Source: Bradyrhizobium sp. AZCC 1693 (lineage in GTDB: Bacteria > Pseudomonadota > Alphaproteobacteria > Rhizobiales > Xanthobacteraceae). Taken from it: a stretch of 64,000 bases of DNA. The stretch lies in contig NZ_JAZHSD010000001.1 of assembly GCF_036924745.1 (NCBI RefSeq), positions 5,270,001 through 5,334,000 on the forward strand, in the 5' to 3' direction. Both the position numbers and the translations under genes were made by a program. A model generated the notes under the pieces. That model was not told the origin of the DNA. It did no database searches and worked only from the letters and a program-made list of their open reading frames with translations. Shown one piece after another: positions 18,922-28,027 of this stretch. Numbering within the stretch: position 1 is the stretch's first letter; each line of letters opens with the position of its first letter.

Positions 18922-19521
18922 CTACTCTTCCTTCTTCGGCTCTTTCGACATGCGCTCGAGGCGTTCCTGCATGTCCTTCATCTGGCGGCGAAGGTCGTCG
19001 ATATTGTCTTCGTCGGGCGCCGGCTCCGGCACCTTCTCGGATTCGGTCGTGCTCGAGCCGGGGCGCGGCGGCACGAACGGCTTGAACATCGAGAACGTCT
19101 GCTGAAACAATTCCATGTTGCGGCGGACATGTTCCTCGAGCGGCGCAAACGGCGTGCCGCTGAACGTGTTGGTGAGCTGCTTGCGGAATTTTTCCTGTTC
19201 GCGCGTCAGCGTATCGATCGACTGCTCGAGATATTTCGGCACCACCATCTGCATGCTGTCGCCGTAGAAGCGGATCAACTGCCGCAGGAAGGTGGTCGGC
19301 AACAGATTCTGCCCAGCCTTGTTTTCCTGCTCGAAGATGATCTGCGCCAGCACCGAGCGGGTGATGTCGTCGCCGGTCTTGGCGTCGTAGACGAGAAAAT
19401 CTTCACCGTCCTTCACCATCGCCGCGAGATCCTCGAGCGTCACATAGGTGCTGGTGCCGGTATTATAGAGCCGCCGGTTGGCGTACTTCTTGATGGTCGT
19501 AGGTTGGTCTGACTTTGCCAT
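18922..19521 (-). CDS. phaR: Polyhydroxyalkanoate synthesis repressor PhaR
   Basis: A DNA- and PHB-binding repressor that controls phasin and PHB-cycle genes. About 199 residues. The N-terminal PHB/PHA-accumulation DNA-binding domain is diagnostic: TTIKKYANRRLYNTGTSTYV then LEDLAAMVKDGEDF. A PHB-associated central domain (DITRSVLAQIIFEQE and LIRFYGDSMQMVVPKYL) and an acidic, coiled C-terminus follow. The ATG at 19521 (MAKSDQP) is the family start; the open frame extends upstream without support. It is divergent from phaA-phaB, with a shared 305-base intergenic region in which it probably acts. Confidence 0.96.
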   Translation of the reverse strand: MAKSDQPTTIKKYANRRLYNTGTSTYVTLEDLAAMVKDGEDFLVYDAKTGDDITRSVLAQIIFEQENKAGQNLLPTTFLRQLIRFYGDSMQMVVPKYLEQSIDTLTREQEKFRKQLTNTFSGTPFAPLEEHVRRNMELFQQTFSMFKPFVPPRPGSSTTESEKVPEPAPDEDNIDDLRRQMKDMQERLERMSKEPKKEE

Positions 19522-19826
19522 AAGCTCACACATCGACACCGAGAGCGGGGAGCCCGACGGCATCGCCGACGGGCAGACGAGCAACGCAACGCAGCAAAGT
19601 AAGCATTTTCAATGCGGTTCGGCTACCGTTTTGTGCGGCACGGTTAATTCCAAGGCATGGACGCTGCTATGGAAACCCTCACGCGGATCAATTTGAATGC
19701 GCCGCAGAAGGAATTTGGGCCTTGGCCGATTGACATGGGTCAACGGGGTTAACAGGATAAGGTGAGAGACAGGCACGCCATCCGGCCCGCCCGCCGTCCA
19801 AGAAACCTCAACCTCAGGAGATGTCC
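19522..19826 (+). promoter_or_regulatory. phaR / phaA divergent promoter region
   Basis: A 305-base gap between the PHB repressor gene and the PHB synthesis genes. On the plus strand a perfect TTGACA lies at 19730-19735. At the 17-base spacing CAGGAT is a weak -10, and GGATAA lies two bases further on. AGGAG at 19816-19820 fits the ATG at 19827. PhaR target motifs were not identified with confidence. Confidence 0.35.
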
Positions 19827-21005
<1,179 letters not shown>

Positions 21006-21072
21006 ACTAAAGGCAGAGTGACTGGTTGAATGATGAAAAGATCATCTCGCAACCGCGGCTCGAATTGGTAAA

Positions 21073-21108
21073 GATGAAATGCCCGGTCTCGTGCCGGGCA
21101 TTTTCATC
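21073..21108 (+). terminator. Strong hairpin between phaA and phaB
   Basis: GATGAAATGCCCGG pairs with CCGGGCATTTTCATC (one unpaired T) around a seven-base loop. There is only a short T-run on the descending arm. It would stop or attenuate transcripts from phaA into phaB, or stabilise the phaA message. It resembles a half-unit of the family B palindrome words (GCCCGG/CCGGGC). Confidence 0.65.
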
Positions 21109-21213
21109 TTACGCAAGCGTTTTCAAGAACGCTTCAAACCTAAAAGATTGAGTTTCGTCAAAAGACCGGGACAATTCCGGCGTATCAAGAAGGCCACCAA
21201 GGAGGACTACGAC

Positions 21214-21939
21214 ATGGCGCGTGTTGCATTGGTAACTGGGGGTACGAGGGGCATTGGCGCTGCAATCAGCAAGGCGCTGAAAGCGGCCGGCTACAAGGTT
21301 GCGGCGAGCTATGCCGGCAATGACGCCGCGGCCGAGAAATTCAAATCCGAGACCGGCATCCCCGTCTACAAATGGGACGTCAGCTCGTTCGACGCCTGCG
21401 CCGAAGGCATCAAGAAGGTCGAGGCCGATGTCGGTCCGGTCGACGTGCTCGTCAACAATGCCGGCATCACCAAGGACGGCGCCTTCCACAAGATGACACT
21501 CGACCAGTGGAACGCGGTCATCAACACCAATCTCGGCTCGCTGTTCAACATGACACGCCCGGTGATCGAAGGCATGCGCGCCCGCAAGTTCGGCCGCATC
21601 ATCAATATCTCCTCGATCAACGGCCAGAAGGGCCAGTTCGGCCAGGTCAACTATTCCGCCGCCAAGGCCGGCGACATCGGTTTCACCAAGGCGCTCGCGC
21701 TGGAGAACGCCAAGGGCGGCGTTACCGTGAACGCGATCTGCCCCGGCTACATCAACACCGAGATGGTGCAGGCGGTGCCAAAGGAAGTGCTGGAGAAGAG
21801 CATCCTGCCGCTGATCCCGGTCAACCGTCTCGGCGAGCCCGAGGAAATCGCCCGCGCCGTGGTGTTCCTCGCCGCCGACGAGGCCGGAGGAATCACCGGC
21901 TCGACGATGACGATCAACGGCGGGCAGTACATGGTGTGA
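21214..21939 (+). CDS. phaB: Acetoacetyl-CoA reductase
   Basis: The NADPH-dependent short-chain dehydrogenase that reduces acetoacetyl-CoA to (R)-3-hydroxybutyryl-CoA for PHB synthase. 241 residues. The nucleotide loop is VTGGTRGIG, the structural motif VNNAGIT, and the catalytic Ser-Tyr-Lys lie in INISSINGQKGQFGQVNYSA followed by AK. The QKGQFGQ stretch is typical of PhaB. The start at 21214 has GGAGGA upstream; the longer open frame runs through the terminator hairpin and is not used. The PHB synthase gene phaC is not in this window. Confidence 0.96.
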   Translation: MARVALVTGGTRGIGAAISKALKAAGYKVAASYAGNDAAAEKFKSETGIPVYKWDVSSFDACAEGIKKVEADVGPVDVLVNNAGITKDGAFHKMTLDQWNAVINTNLGSLFNMTRPVIEGMRARKFGRIINISSINGQKGQFGQVNYSAAKAGDIGFTKALALENAKGGVTVNAICPGYINTEMVQAVPKEVLEKSILPLIPVNRLGEPEEIARAVVFLAADEAGGITGSTMTINGGQYMV

Positions 21940-21996
21940 TGACCGCCGCGTCATTGCGTGAAGCCGTTGCGTGCAGCAGCGGCCAGTAAAAAAAGT

Positions 21997-22110
21997 CGTC
22001 ATGCCCGGGCAGAAGCGCGTCTTCGCGCTAGATGTCCCGGGCATCCACGTCTCTAAAACCCATCCAGCGAAAAGGACGTGGATGGCCGGGACGAGCCCGG
22101 CCATGACGGA
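21997..22110. repeat. Palindromic intergenic repeat, family B, copy 1
   Basis: CGTCATGCCCGGGCAGAAGC opens the element, and GGCCGGGACGAGCCCGGCC followed by ATGACG closes it. In between is an inner pair, ATCCACGTC and GACGTGGAT. The same family recurs at 45.05 kb. It lies between phaB and the exporter gene. Confidence 0.8.
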
Positions 22111-22121
22111 AAGTTTGACTC

Positions 22122-22994
22122 ATGACTCCCCGTACCGCCACGCTGATTGGACTGACCGCGATTCTGATGTGGTCGCTGCTGTCGGTGTTGACGGTCGCGA
22201 CCGGAAAAATTCCGGCGTTCCAGCTCGCCGCGATGACATTTGCGATCGGCGCTCTGGTCGCCTTTGCGAGCTTTCTGTTCCGGCCCTCCGCCTTCAATGC
22301 GCTGAAGCAGCCCCTTGTGGCTTGGGTCGTCGGCGTCGGTGGCTTGTTCGGCTATCACGCGCTGTATTTCCTCGCGCTGCGTTTTGCGCCGCCGGCCGAA
22401 GCGGGCCTGTTGAACTATCTCTGGCCGCTCCTGATCGTGCTGTTCTCCTCGCTGCTGCCGGGCGAGCGGCTGGCGCCCCATCACATTGTCGGTGCGTTAC
22501 TCGGGCTTGCCGGCACCGTGTTGCTGTTCGCCGGCAATGGCGCGAGCTTTGCGCCCGGCCAGATACCGGGACTTGCCGCAGCCTTCGTCGCCGCCTTTGT
22601 GTGGGCGGCCTATTCGGTGATGTCGCGCAAGCTGAAAGCGGTGCCAACGGATGCGGTGGCGGGCTTTTGCCTCGCGACTGCGGTGCTGGCCGCGCTGGTC
22701 CATGGCATGGTCGAGACCACGGTGTGGCCGGAGACGATGGGGCAGTGGCTTGCCATCATCGCGCTCGGCGTCGGTCCGGTGGGCGCCGCGTTCTTTGTCT
22801 GGGACATCGGCATGAAGCGCGGCGACATCCGCGTGCTGGGCGCCGCGTCCTACGCGACGCCGTTACTCTCGACTGCGTTTCTGATCCTCGCCGGCTTTGC
22901 GCAGCCGACCGCGACGATTGCCATCGCCGCGGTGCTGATCGCCGGCGGGGGATTGATTGCGGCGAAAGATATGGTGTGGAGGAAGAATCCGTAG
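22122..22994 (+). CDS. EamA/DMT-family transporter (YddG-like)
   Basis: A 290-residue inner-membrane protein with ten predicted helices in two EamA halves (about 5-140 and 145-285). The pattern GLFGYHALYFLALRFAPPAEAGLLNYLWPL resembles YddG-type exporters of aromatic amino acids and related metabolites. Substrate and direction are inferred only. The protein begins directly after repeat B1 with no evident ribosome site. It ends at family C repeat 1, into which an IS110 element is inserted. Confidence 0.85.
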   Translation: MTPRTATLIGLTAILMWSLLSVLTVATGKIPAFQLAAMTFAIGALVAFASFLFRPSAFNALKQPLVAWVVGVGGLFGYHALYFLALRFAPPAEAGLLNYLWPLLIVLFSSLLPGERLAPHHIVGALLGLAGTVLLFAGNGASFAPGQIPGLAAAFVAAFVWAAYSVMSRKLKAVPTDAVAGFCLATAVLAALVHGMVETTVWPETMGQWLAIIALGVGPVGAAFFVWDIGMKRGDIRVLGAASYATPLLSTAFLILAGFAQPTATIAIAAVLIAGGGLIAAKDMVWRKNP

Positions 22995-23072
22995 GATGGG
23001 CAAAGCGAAGCGTGCCCATCATTCAAAGTTGCCCGCATAGATAGATGGTGGGCACGCGGCGCTTTGCCCACC

Positions 23073-23324
23073 CTTCTGTAACGGGCCTCGATTAGTCAAT
23101 CCCTTTGCGTTGTCCGCCCGCCGGGGTCTCGCTTCTGTACGGGGTCGGCGCAGGGCCGCCACCTGATGGGGTTGGAAGAGGATAGGTCGACCAATCTACG
23201 TTGAGCGTGCTCACGAGGCGACCTGGTGGGCAACGGCCTGACCTGATCCATCGTCCCGGCGAAGGGACTTCGCTTCGAGAAGGCCTGGTGTCGTGACCCG
23301 CCCGAAAACTGCTGTTTCTCCCTG
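23073..23324 (-). ncRNA. Putative bridge RNA region of IS110 copy 1
   Basis: On the minus strand this downstream region carries the same four segments as copy 2. They are GGTGGGCAA (plus-strand reading) at 23225-23233, ATCTACG at 23194-23200, GATGGGG at 23165-23171 and CTTCTGTA at 23132-23139. Two match the target halves and two match the element's own ends. See the copy 2 entry for the argument. Exact RNA ends cannot be read from sequence. Confidence 0.65.
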
Positions 23325-24353
23325 TTAGGCTGCCGCCGCAGCGGCGTTGAAGGGTGTTCCGTCGGCGAGCATGCGGTGCATGATCACCGCGAGCCGGCGC
23401 GCCAGCGCCACCTTGGCTTTGCTCATGCCGGCGCGCTTTTTGATCCGCATGGCCCAGCTCTTCAATTGCGAACAGCCCTTGAGCGGCTTGGTCAGCATGA
23501 CGTTGGCAGCCTCATAGAGCGCCGTGCGCACCGAGGCGTCACCGATCTTGCTGATCCGGCCGGTGTAGTCGGTCTCACCGGATTGATGCTTCTTCGGGGT
23601 CAACCCGAAATGGGCTCCTGCCTGCTTCGACGATTTGAACCGGGTCGGATCGTCGATTGCGCTGGCATAGGTCAGCGCCACGATCGGGCCGACCGCCGGG
23701 ACTGACGTCAGCAGCCGTGCCTGCGTATCGGACCGCACCATCCTGCGGGTTTGCTTCTCGAAAGCTGCGAACTCGGTCCGCAGCACCGCTCGCACCGCCA
23801 GCAGCGCCTTGGCGATCATTTGCAGGTGCGGATGGCCGTCCACGAGTTCCTCGATCCGTCCCGCGAAAGTCTGCCCGGTCGTCTTGCCAACCTTGAGGCC
23901 AAAACCGCGCAGGATCCCGCGCAGGCTGTTCTCGACGTCGAGAAGCTTCGATTGCACCAGCTTGCGGGCGGTCAACAGCGATCGGGTCTCTTGCGCACTG
24001 ATCGATTTGCAGTGCACCGGTCGGAACCAGCCCAGCCGCATCAGTTGCGCAATCCCGCGTGCATCGTTGCGATCCGACTTGACCGGCATCGCCTCGAACG
24101 CCTTCCGCACGTGCCGCGTCTCCAGCCGCTCAACGGCGAGGCCGGCCGCCTTCATCCCCGCAAACAGCCATTGCGACAAGGGCCCGGCTTCCAGCCCGAT
24201 CCGCTCAAACTCAAAGCCAGACTGCCGGAACCAGGCGATCAGCGCCTCCGGCTCGCTGGCCACCCTGGCCTCGCGCAAAATCTTGCCGCTTGCGTCAACA
24301 ACACACACGCTCGAGCATTCCAATGACACGTCGATTCCGGCATAGTGGTTCAT
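23325..24353 (-). CDS. IS110-family transposase (DEDD recombinase), copy 1
   Basis: A 342-residue RuvC-like DEDD transposase. The N-terminal part starts MNHYAGIDVSLECSSVCVVD (first Asp) and continues with GLEAGPLSQWL (Glu) and KSDRNDARGIAQLM (Asp pair). The C-terminal transposase_20 region contains TSVPAVGPIVALTYASAI and HFGLTPKKHQSG, with the downstream serine-containing segment. The ATG at 24353 has GAGGAGA upstream. It differs from copy 2 at one residue (Arg against Leu in AVE[R/L]LETRH). It appears intact. Confidence 0.95.
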   Translation of the reverse strand: MNHYAGIDVSLECSSVCVVDASGKILREARVASEPEALIAWFRQSGFEFERIGLEAGPLSQWLFAGMKAAGLAVERLETRHVRKAFEAMPVKSDRNDARGIAQLMRLGWFRPVHCKSISAQETRSLLTARKLVQSKLLDVENSLRGILRGFGLKVGKTTGQTFAGRIEELVDGHPHLQMIAKALLAVRAVLRTEFAAFEKQTRRMVRSDTQARLLTSVPAVGPIVALTYASAIDDPTRFKSSKQAGAHFGLTPKKHQSGETDYTGRISKIGDASVRTALYEAANVMLTKPLKGCSQLKSWAMRIKKRAGMSKAKVALARRLAVIMHRMLADGTPFNAAAAAA

Positions 24354-24448
24354 GGTCGTCTCTCCTCGATGCTTGGAGCGAGGCTCATCCCTCTGACTCC
24401 GTAACACCATCAATGTGAGGGCCGGGGCCCGTTACCCCATCTACGAAA

Positions 24449-24880
24449 TCACGTCGGCTCCCAACCCTTTGGCGCCAGTTCGAATTTCGCAAACTCGAAT
24501 CCCGGAGCAACCGTGCACCCAACCAGCGTCCAGTCGCCGTTGCTCTCGGCGGCCTGCCAGGCATGCGGCGGGACGATCACCTGCGGCGCTTCGCCGGCTG
24601 CGAGATCCGCGCCGAGCTTCACACTGCGTTGGCCTTTGTCGTCGGCAATGCGCAGGGTCAGCGCGCTGCCCGCATAGTAATGCCAGATTTCCACGGCATC
24701 GACGCGATGCCAGTGCGAGCGTTCGCCGCGGGCCAGCAGGAAATAGATCGCGGTCGATCGTGAACGTCCATCGGCATCCACGTTGTTGTCGCGAAACGTT
24801 TCGCGATAATGGCCGCCTTCCGGATGTGGCTTCAGGTCCAGCCGCGCGATGATGGCGGCGGCTTCTTTCGGCAGCGCCAT
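24449..24880 (-). CDS. Cupin DUF985 protein
   Basis: A 143-residue single-domain cupin of the DUF985 (cupin_5) family. Family motifs are LKPHPEGGHYRETFRD, SHWHRVDAVEIWHYYAGSAL with likely metal-binding histidines, and the C-terminal GCTVAPGFEFAKFELA. The metal and substrate are unknown. Its ATG overlaps the stop of gloB (ATGA), so the two are translationally coupled. The IS110 copy 1 left end lies only about nine bases after its stop. Confidence 0.9.
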   Translation of the reverse strand: MALPKEAAAIIARLDLKPHPEGGHYRETFRDNNVDADGRSRSTAIYFLLARGERSHWHRVDAVEIWHYYAGSALTLRIADDKGQRSVKLGADLAAGEAPQVIVPPHAWQAAESNGDWTLVGCTVAPGFEFAKFELAPKGWEPT

Positions 24881-25647
24881 CAGGACTTGTTCTTGCGTTC
24901 GCGCAATTCGCCGAATACCTCGGCCGCGCCGGCGCCCTTCATGTGCAGTTTCGCCGCCACTGACGGTTCGTCAGCGCGCAGGAACACGTTGGCTTTCTTT
25001 TCCTCACCCAAGAGCACCGGGATCGTCGGCTTGTTCTCGGCGCGCAGCCGCGTCACTTCTTCCGCGCGTGCCTTCAACGCCGGATTATCGCCATCGACGG
25101 TGAGCGCGAACTTGACGTTCGACGCCGTATACTCATGGCCGCAATAGAGTTTGAAATCGTCAGGCAGGGCGCGGAGTTTCAGCAGCGAATCCCACATCAT
25201 GGGATAGGTGCCCTCGAACACCCGGCCGCAGCCGATCGAGAACAGCGTGTCGGCGGCAAACACCGCCTTTTCGGTATCGAACACGTAGGAGATATGATCG
25301 AGCGTATGGCCGGGCGTTTCCAGCACCCGCGCCAGCAGGCTGCCCACCTTGATCACGTCGCCATGGGCCGCGCGCAGGTCGACATTGGCGATCTTGGTGG
25401 ACTTGTCGTTGGGGGCAACGACCCGGCAATCATATTTCTGCTTCAGCTCGGCGACGCCGCCGATATGATCGTGATGGTGGTGGGTGACGAGAATATCCGT
25501 CAGCGTCCAGCCCTCGCGCTCCAGCGCCTTGATGATCGGGGCGGCTTCCGGCGCGTCGATCGATGCGGTGGCCTTGGTTGCGGGATCGTGGATCAAATAG
25601 CCGAAATTGTCGTTGAGGCAGGTGAAGGTGCGAATTTCCGCGGCCAT
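24880..25647 (-). CDS. gloB: Hydroxyacylglutathione hydrolase (glyoxalase II)
   Basis: Hydrolyses S-D-lactoylglutathione to D-lactate and glutathione, completing methylglyoxal detoxification. 255 residues, typical for GloB. The binuclear metal motif VTHHHHDHIGG is intact, followed by ETPGHTLDHISY, FAADTLFSIGCGRVFEG and the C-terminal glutathione-binding LYCGHEYTASNVKFAL. The ATG at 25647 (MAAEIRTFTC) has GGAG upstream; the frame is open much further but that part is shadow. It is coupled to the downstream cupin gene and divergent from the methyltransferase. Confidence 0.96.
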   Translation of the reverse strand: MAAEIRTFTCLNDNFGYLIHDPATKATASIDAPEAAPIIKALEREGWTLTDILVTHHHHDHIGGVAELKQKYDCRVVAPNDKSTKIANVDLRAAHGDVIKVGSLLARVLETPGHTLDHISYVFDTEKAVFAADTLFSIGCGRVFEGTYPMMWDSLLKLRALPDDFKLYCGHEYTASNVKFALTVDGDNPALKARAEEVTRLRAENKPTIPVLLGEEKKANVFLRADEPSVAAKLHMKGAGAAEVFGELRERKNKS

Positions 25648-25767
25648 GATAGCTCCGTGGTTAAGGCTTTCGGCCCCACTAATTCTCCAGAAATATGGCG
25701 TTAACGCTTGCGCGGCAATGCCATTTTCGGCACGCCGCAATGAAACACGGTGTGGTAGATTGCGCCC

Positions 25768-26514
25768 ATGACCATCGACGTCATCGACCTCCGCGATTTC
25801 TATTCGCAGCGCCTCGGCATCGTGGCGCGGCAACTGATCAACCGTGGCATCCGGGCGCGCTGGCCGGACGCGAAGGGTCAGCGCGTGCTCGGGCTCGGCT
25901 ACCCGACGCCCTATCTCGGCCTGTTTCGGGAGGATTCCGAACGCTGCCTCGCCTTCATGCCGGCGGCGCAAGGCGTCTTGAAATGGCCGACGGCGCGGCC
26001 CGCGCTGGCGACCCTGATCGATGAATTTTCGATGCCGCTGCCGGACGCCGCGGTGGACCGCATCCTGCTGGTCCACGCGCTGGAAATGTCCGACGATCCG
26101 GAGCGCCTGCTGCGCGAGGTGTGGCGGGTGCTGGCGCCGTCCGGCCGGCTGATCGCCGTGATCCCGAACCGGCGCGGCGTATGGACGCGCACCGACAACA
26201 CGCCGTTCGGTCACGGCCGGCCCTATTCGCGCGCGCAGATCACGCAATTGCTGCGGCAGACCTGGTTCACGCCGGCGGCGTGGGGCGAGGCGCTGTTCCT
26301 GCCGCCGGTCGGCAACAGCTGGTTTCTGCGCTCGGCGATGGCGTGGGAGCGCGTTGGAGCAGCACTGTCGCTGCCGTTCGCCGGCGTGCATATTGTGGAA
26401 GCGACCAAGCAGGTCTATCGCGCGATCCCCGCGGGCCGCGAACGCACGCGGTTGATTCCATCGCTGGAGCCGGTGCTGGTGCCGTCGTCGACGGCGACAA
26501 GGGACAAGGCGTAA
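25768..26514 (+). CDS. Class I SAM-dependent methyltransferase
   Basis: A 248-residue protein with a methyltransferase_11-type core: RVLGLGYPTPYL occupies the position of motif I, DRILLVHALEMSDDPERLLR that of motif IV, and VWRVLAPSGRLIAVIPN that of motif V/VI. The SAM loop is atypical, as the GxGxG is GLGYP. In alphaproteobacteria this gene regularly lies divergent to gloB, as here, but its substrate is unknown. Downstream is a family A palindrome that carries an IS4 insertion. Confidence 0.8.
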   Translation: MTIDVIDLRDFYSQRLGIVARQLINRGIRARWPDAKGQRVLGLGYPTPYLGLFREDSERCLAFMPAAQGVLKWPTARPALATLIDEFSMPLPDAAVDRILLVHALEMSDDPERLLREVWRVLAPSGRLIAVIPNRRGVWTRTDNTPFGHGRPYSRAQITQLLRQTWFTPAAWGEALFLPPVGNSWFLRSAMAWERVGAALSLPFAGVHIVEATKQVYRAIPAGRERTRLIPSLEPVLVPSSTATRDKA

Positions 26515-26541
26515 GTCTCAGTGGTCGTCCCTGCGAAAGCA

Positions 26542-27874
26542 CATAGGCGCTAAGGTAGTTGGATCATTGTTTGATACGTGCGTTTTCTTGGGGGTTCGCG
26601 AAGATGGCGCTGGAGCGCCGACTTTGACCGGCGCAGGCAGGCGATTGTGGGCTGTGGGATAATCGCCTGAAGCAGCGAGGCGACGAGATTCTGAAGCAGA
26701 CGCCAAGCGCCAGGCGGCGTCAGGCGGCTTCGGCCAAGCGGGGAGAGACCTCGAGTTCGTCGATGAACGGCTCGAGCAGCAGAATGGCCAATAGATGAGC
26801 CAGAACGTGGGGTCTGGCGGAGCCTTCATCGGTTCCTGGCGGTCCCTTCAGGCCGATCAGACTCTTCAATCGTTTGAAGCCGAGTTCGATCCGCCATCGA
26901 AGGCGATATAGGGCCAGGACATCGGCGGTTGCGAAGTCCTTGGGCTTGAGTGAGGTGATCAGGATCACCCATTCGGCGGCCTCGAGCGTTTGCTTCGAGA
27001 GTTGGTGACCGCCTCGCTGTGCGTCGCGGCGCGCCTTGCGTCGCGCGTCGGCAGCCGCCTGCACCGGCTTCTTGATGGCGACCAGACGCAAGGCGAGAGG
27101 TGCGCCGCGCTTGCGTTTTACCCAGATCGGCCGATCGATCAGCCCGCGGACTGCCGCCTTGCGCAACGCGGCGAGGAGATCGAACACCTCACCTTCGGCA
27201 TCGAGCCAGCGCGCGCTCTTCCAGCCGGCCCGGATCACGAGGTCCGCTCCGGCTTCGAGCAGGGTCGCCATGCGGTCCGGTTGCAAATAGGCGCGATCGG
27301 CAAGGCGGATCTCTCCAGCCACCGCCGGTATCCGGTCGAGCGTCTCGCCCGCCCGCTGATCGGTCAGTTCGAAGTGGCCAAAGCGTTCCTGCGGCAGATC
27401 GAACGCGCTGTGGATGCGCCACACCTTGTTCTTCTTCCTGGCCTCCGATCCTTTCTTCGGCACCGAAGTGGCATCGATGATGCGGATCATTCGTCCCCGG
27501 CTCGCTGACGGGGCAGTGGCCGCAAGTACCTGACCCACCAGCATTGCGAACCAGTCCCCGCACTGACGCAGTCGATATAGCAGAGCCACGTTGGAAATAT
27601 CGACAAGACCTACCGATGTCGCCCATGCAACGGTCGAGCGCAATCCGCGCTCGCCCAGACAGTAAGCCAAGATCAATCTCAGCAAATCCACCGCATTGGT
27701 GATCTCACGCGGACGCAAAAACGCTCTCGTCTTACGCGCCGTAACTTCAAGCGTTTCCACCCCGCCAAGCCGGGCGACAACGTTCGCCCAGTCCTCATTC
27801 ACCAGTGATTCGTGCCTCATGACACGCTGGAATCACAAACGATTCCGACCCGCAACACTATTTTAGCGCCGATG
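26542..27874 (-). mobile_element. IS4-family insertion sequence, 1333 bp
   Basis: Terminal inverted repeats are CATAGGCGCTAA (left) and CATCGGCGCTAA (right end, read inward), 11 of 12 identical and extendable to TAGT. The direct repeat TGCGAAAGCA flanks both sides (26532-26541 and 27875-27884), a 10-bp target duplication usual for IS4 relatives. One complete transposase is on the minus strand. The target is the left arm of a family A palindrome. Confidence 0.93.
26720..27820 (-). CDS. IS4-family DDE transposase
   Basis: A 366-residue transposase with catalytic aspartates in RIIDATSVPKKG and RLADRAYLQPD. The IS4 signature Y-x2-R-x3-E-x6-K is exact in YRLRWRIELGFKRLK. A helical N-terminal DNA-binding region (about 1-110) and the basic insert between the second Asp and Glu are as in the family. 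The frame is intact, so the element may be active. The start ATG at 27820 lies about 54 bases inside the right terminal repeat. Confidence 0.95.
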   Translation of the reverse strand: MRHESLVNEDWANVVARLGGVETLEVTARKTRAFLRPREITNAVDLLRLILAYCLGERGLRSTVAWATSVGLVDISNVALLYRLRQCGDWFAMLVGQVLAATAPSASRGRMIRIIDATSVPKKGSEARKKNKVWRIHSAFDLPQERFGHFELTDQRAGETLDRIPAVAGEIRLADRAYLQPDRMATLLEAGADLVIRAGWKSARWLDAEGEVFDLLAALRKAAVRGLIDRPIWVKRKRGAPLALRLVAIKKPVQAAADARRKARRDAQRGGHQLSKQTLEAAEWVILITSLKPKDFATADVLALYRLRWRIELGFKRLKSLIGLKGPPGTDEGSARPHVLAHLLAILLLEPFIDELEVSPRLAEAA

Positions 27875-28027
27875 TGCGAAAGCAGGGACCCATAGCCACA
27901 GGCGGTATTTATTTGGAAGATCGTCGACCTACGTGCCTCAAATGAAGGCCGCGGCGTATGGGTCCCCGCGCCCCGTGCGCAATTGCGCACTAGGCGGGGA
28001 CGACGATATAGCGAGTGTTGCCGCTAC

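Larger units (their letters stand above)
23073..24440 (-). mobile_element. IS110-family element (IS1111-like), copy 1, 1368 bp
   Basis: An intact insertion sequence with one transposase. Read on the minus strand it begins ATGGGGTAACGGGCC and ends GGCCCGTTACAGAAG. The inverted repeat GTAACGGGCC lies six to seven bases inside the ends, as in the IS1111 subgroup. There is no target duplication beyond a two-base AG core (CT on the plus strand). The non-coding region after the transposase (23073-23324) is the longer one and carries guide-like segments described separately. It is inserted into a family C palindrome. The second copy at 38.1 kb differs mainly by an extra 83-bp palindrome. Confidence 0.9.
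22990..24446. repeat. Palindromic repeat family C, copy 1, split by an IS110 element
   Basis: The left part (22990-23074) starts CGTAGGATGGGCAAAGCG and ends CTTTGCCCACCCT. The missing end TACG reappears at 24443 on the far side of the insertion. Joining the two restores a complete palindrome whose arms read CGTAGGRTGGGCAAAGC. A second split copy of the same family is at 38.07-39.62 kb. Confidence 0.8.
26523..28005. repeat. Palindromic repeat family A, copy 3, split by an IS4 element
   Basis: The left arm GGTCGTCCCTGCGAAAGCA is cut. The arm resumes at 27875 as TGCGAAAGCAGGGACCCATA, and the right arm ends near 28005 with GCGGGGACGACGA. The right arm has an extra GTGCGCAATTGCGCAC palindrome in its centre. 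Removing the insertion and one 10-bp duplicate gives an ordinary family A element. Confidence 0.8.
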
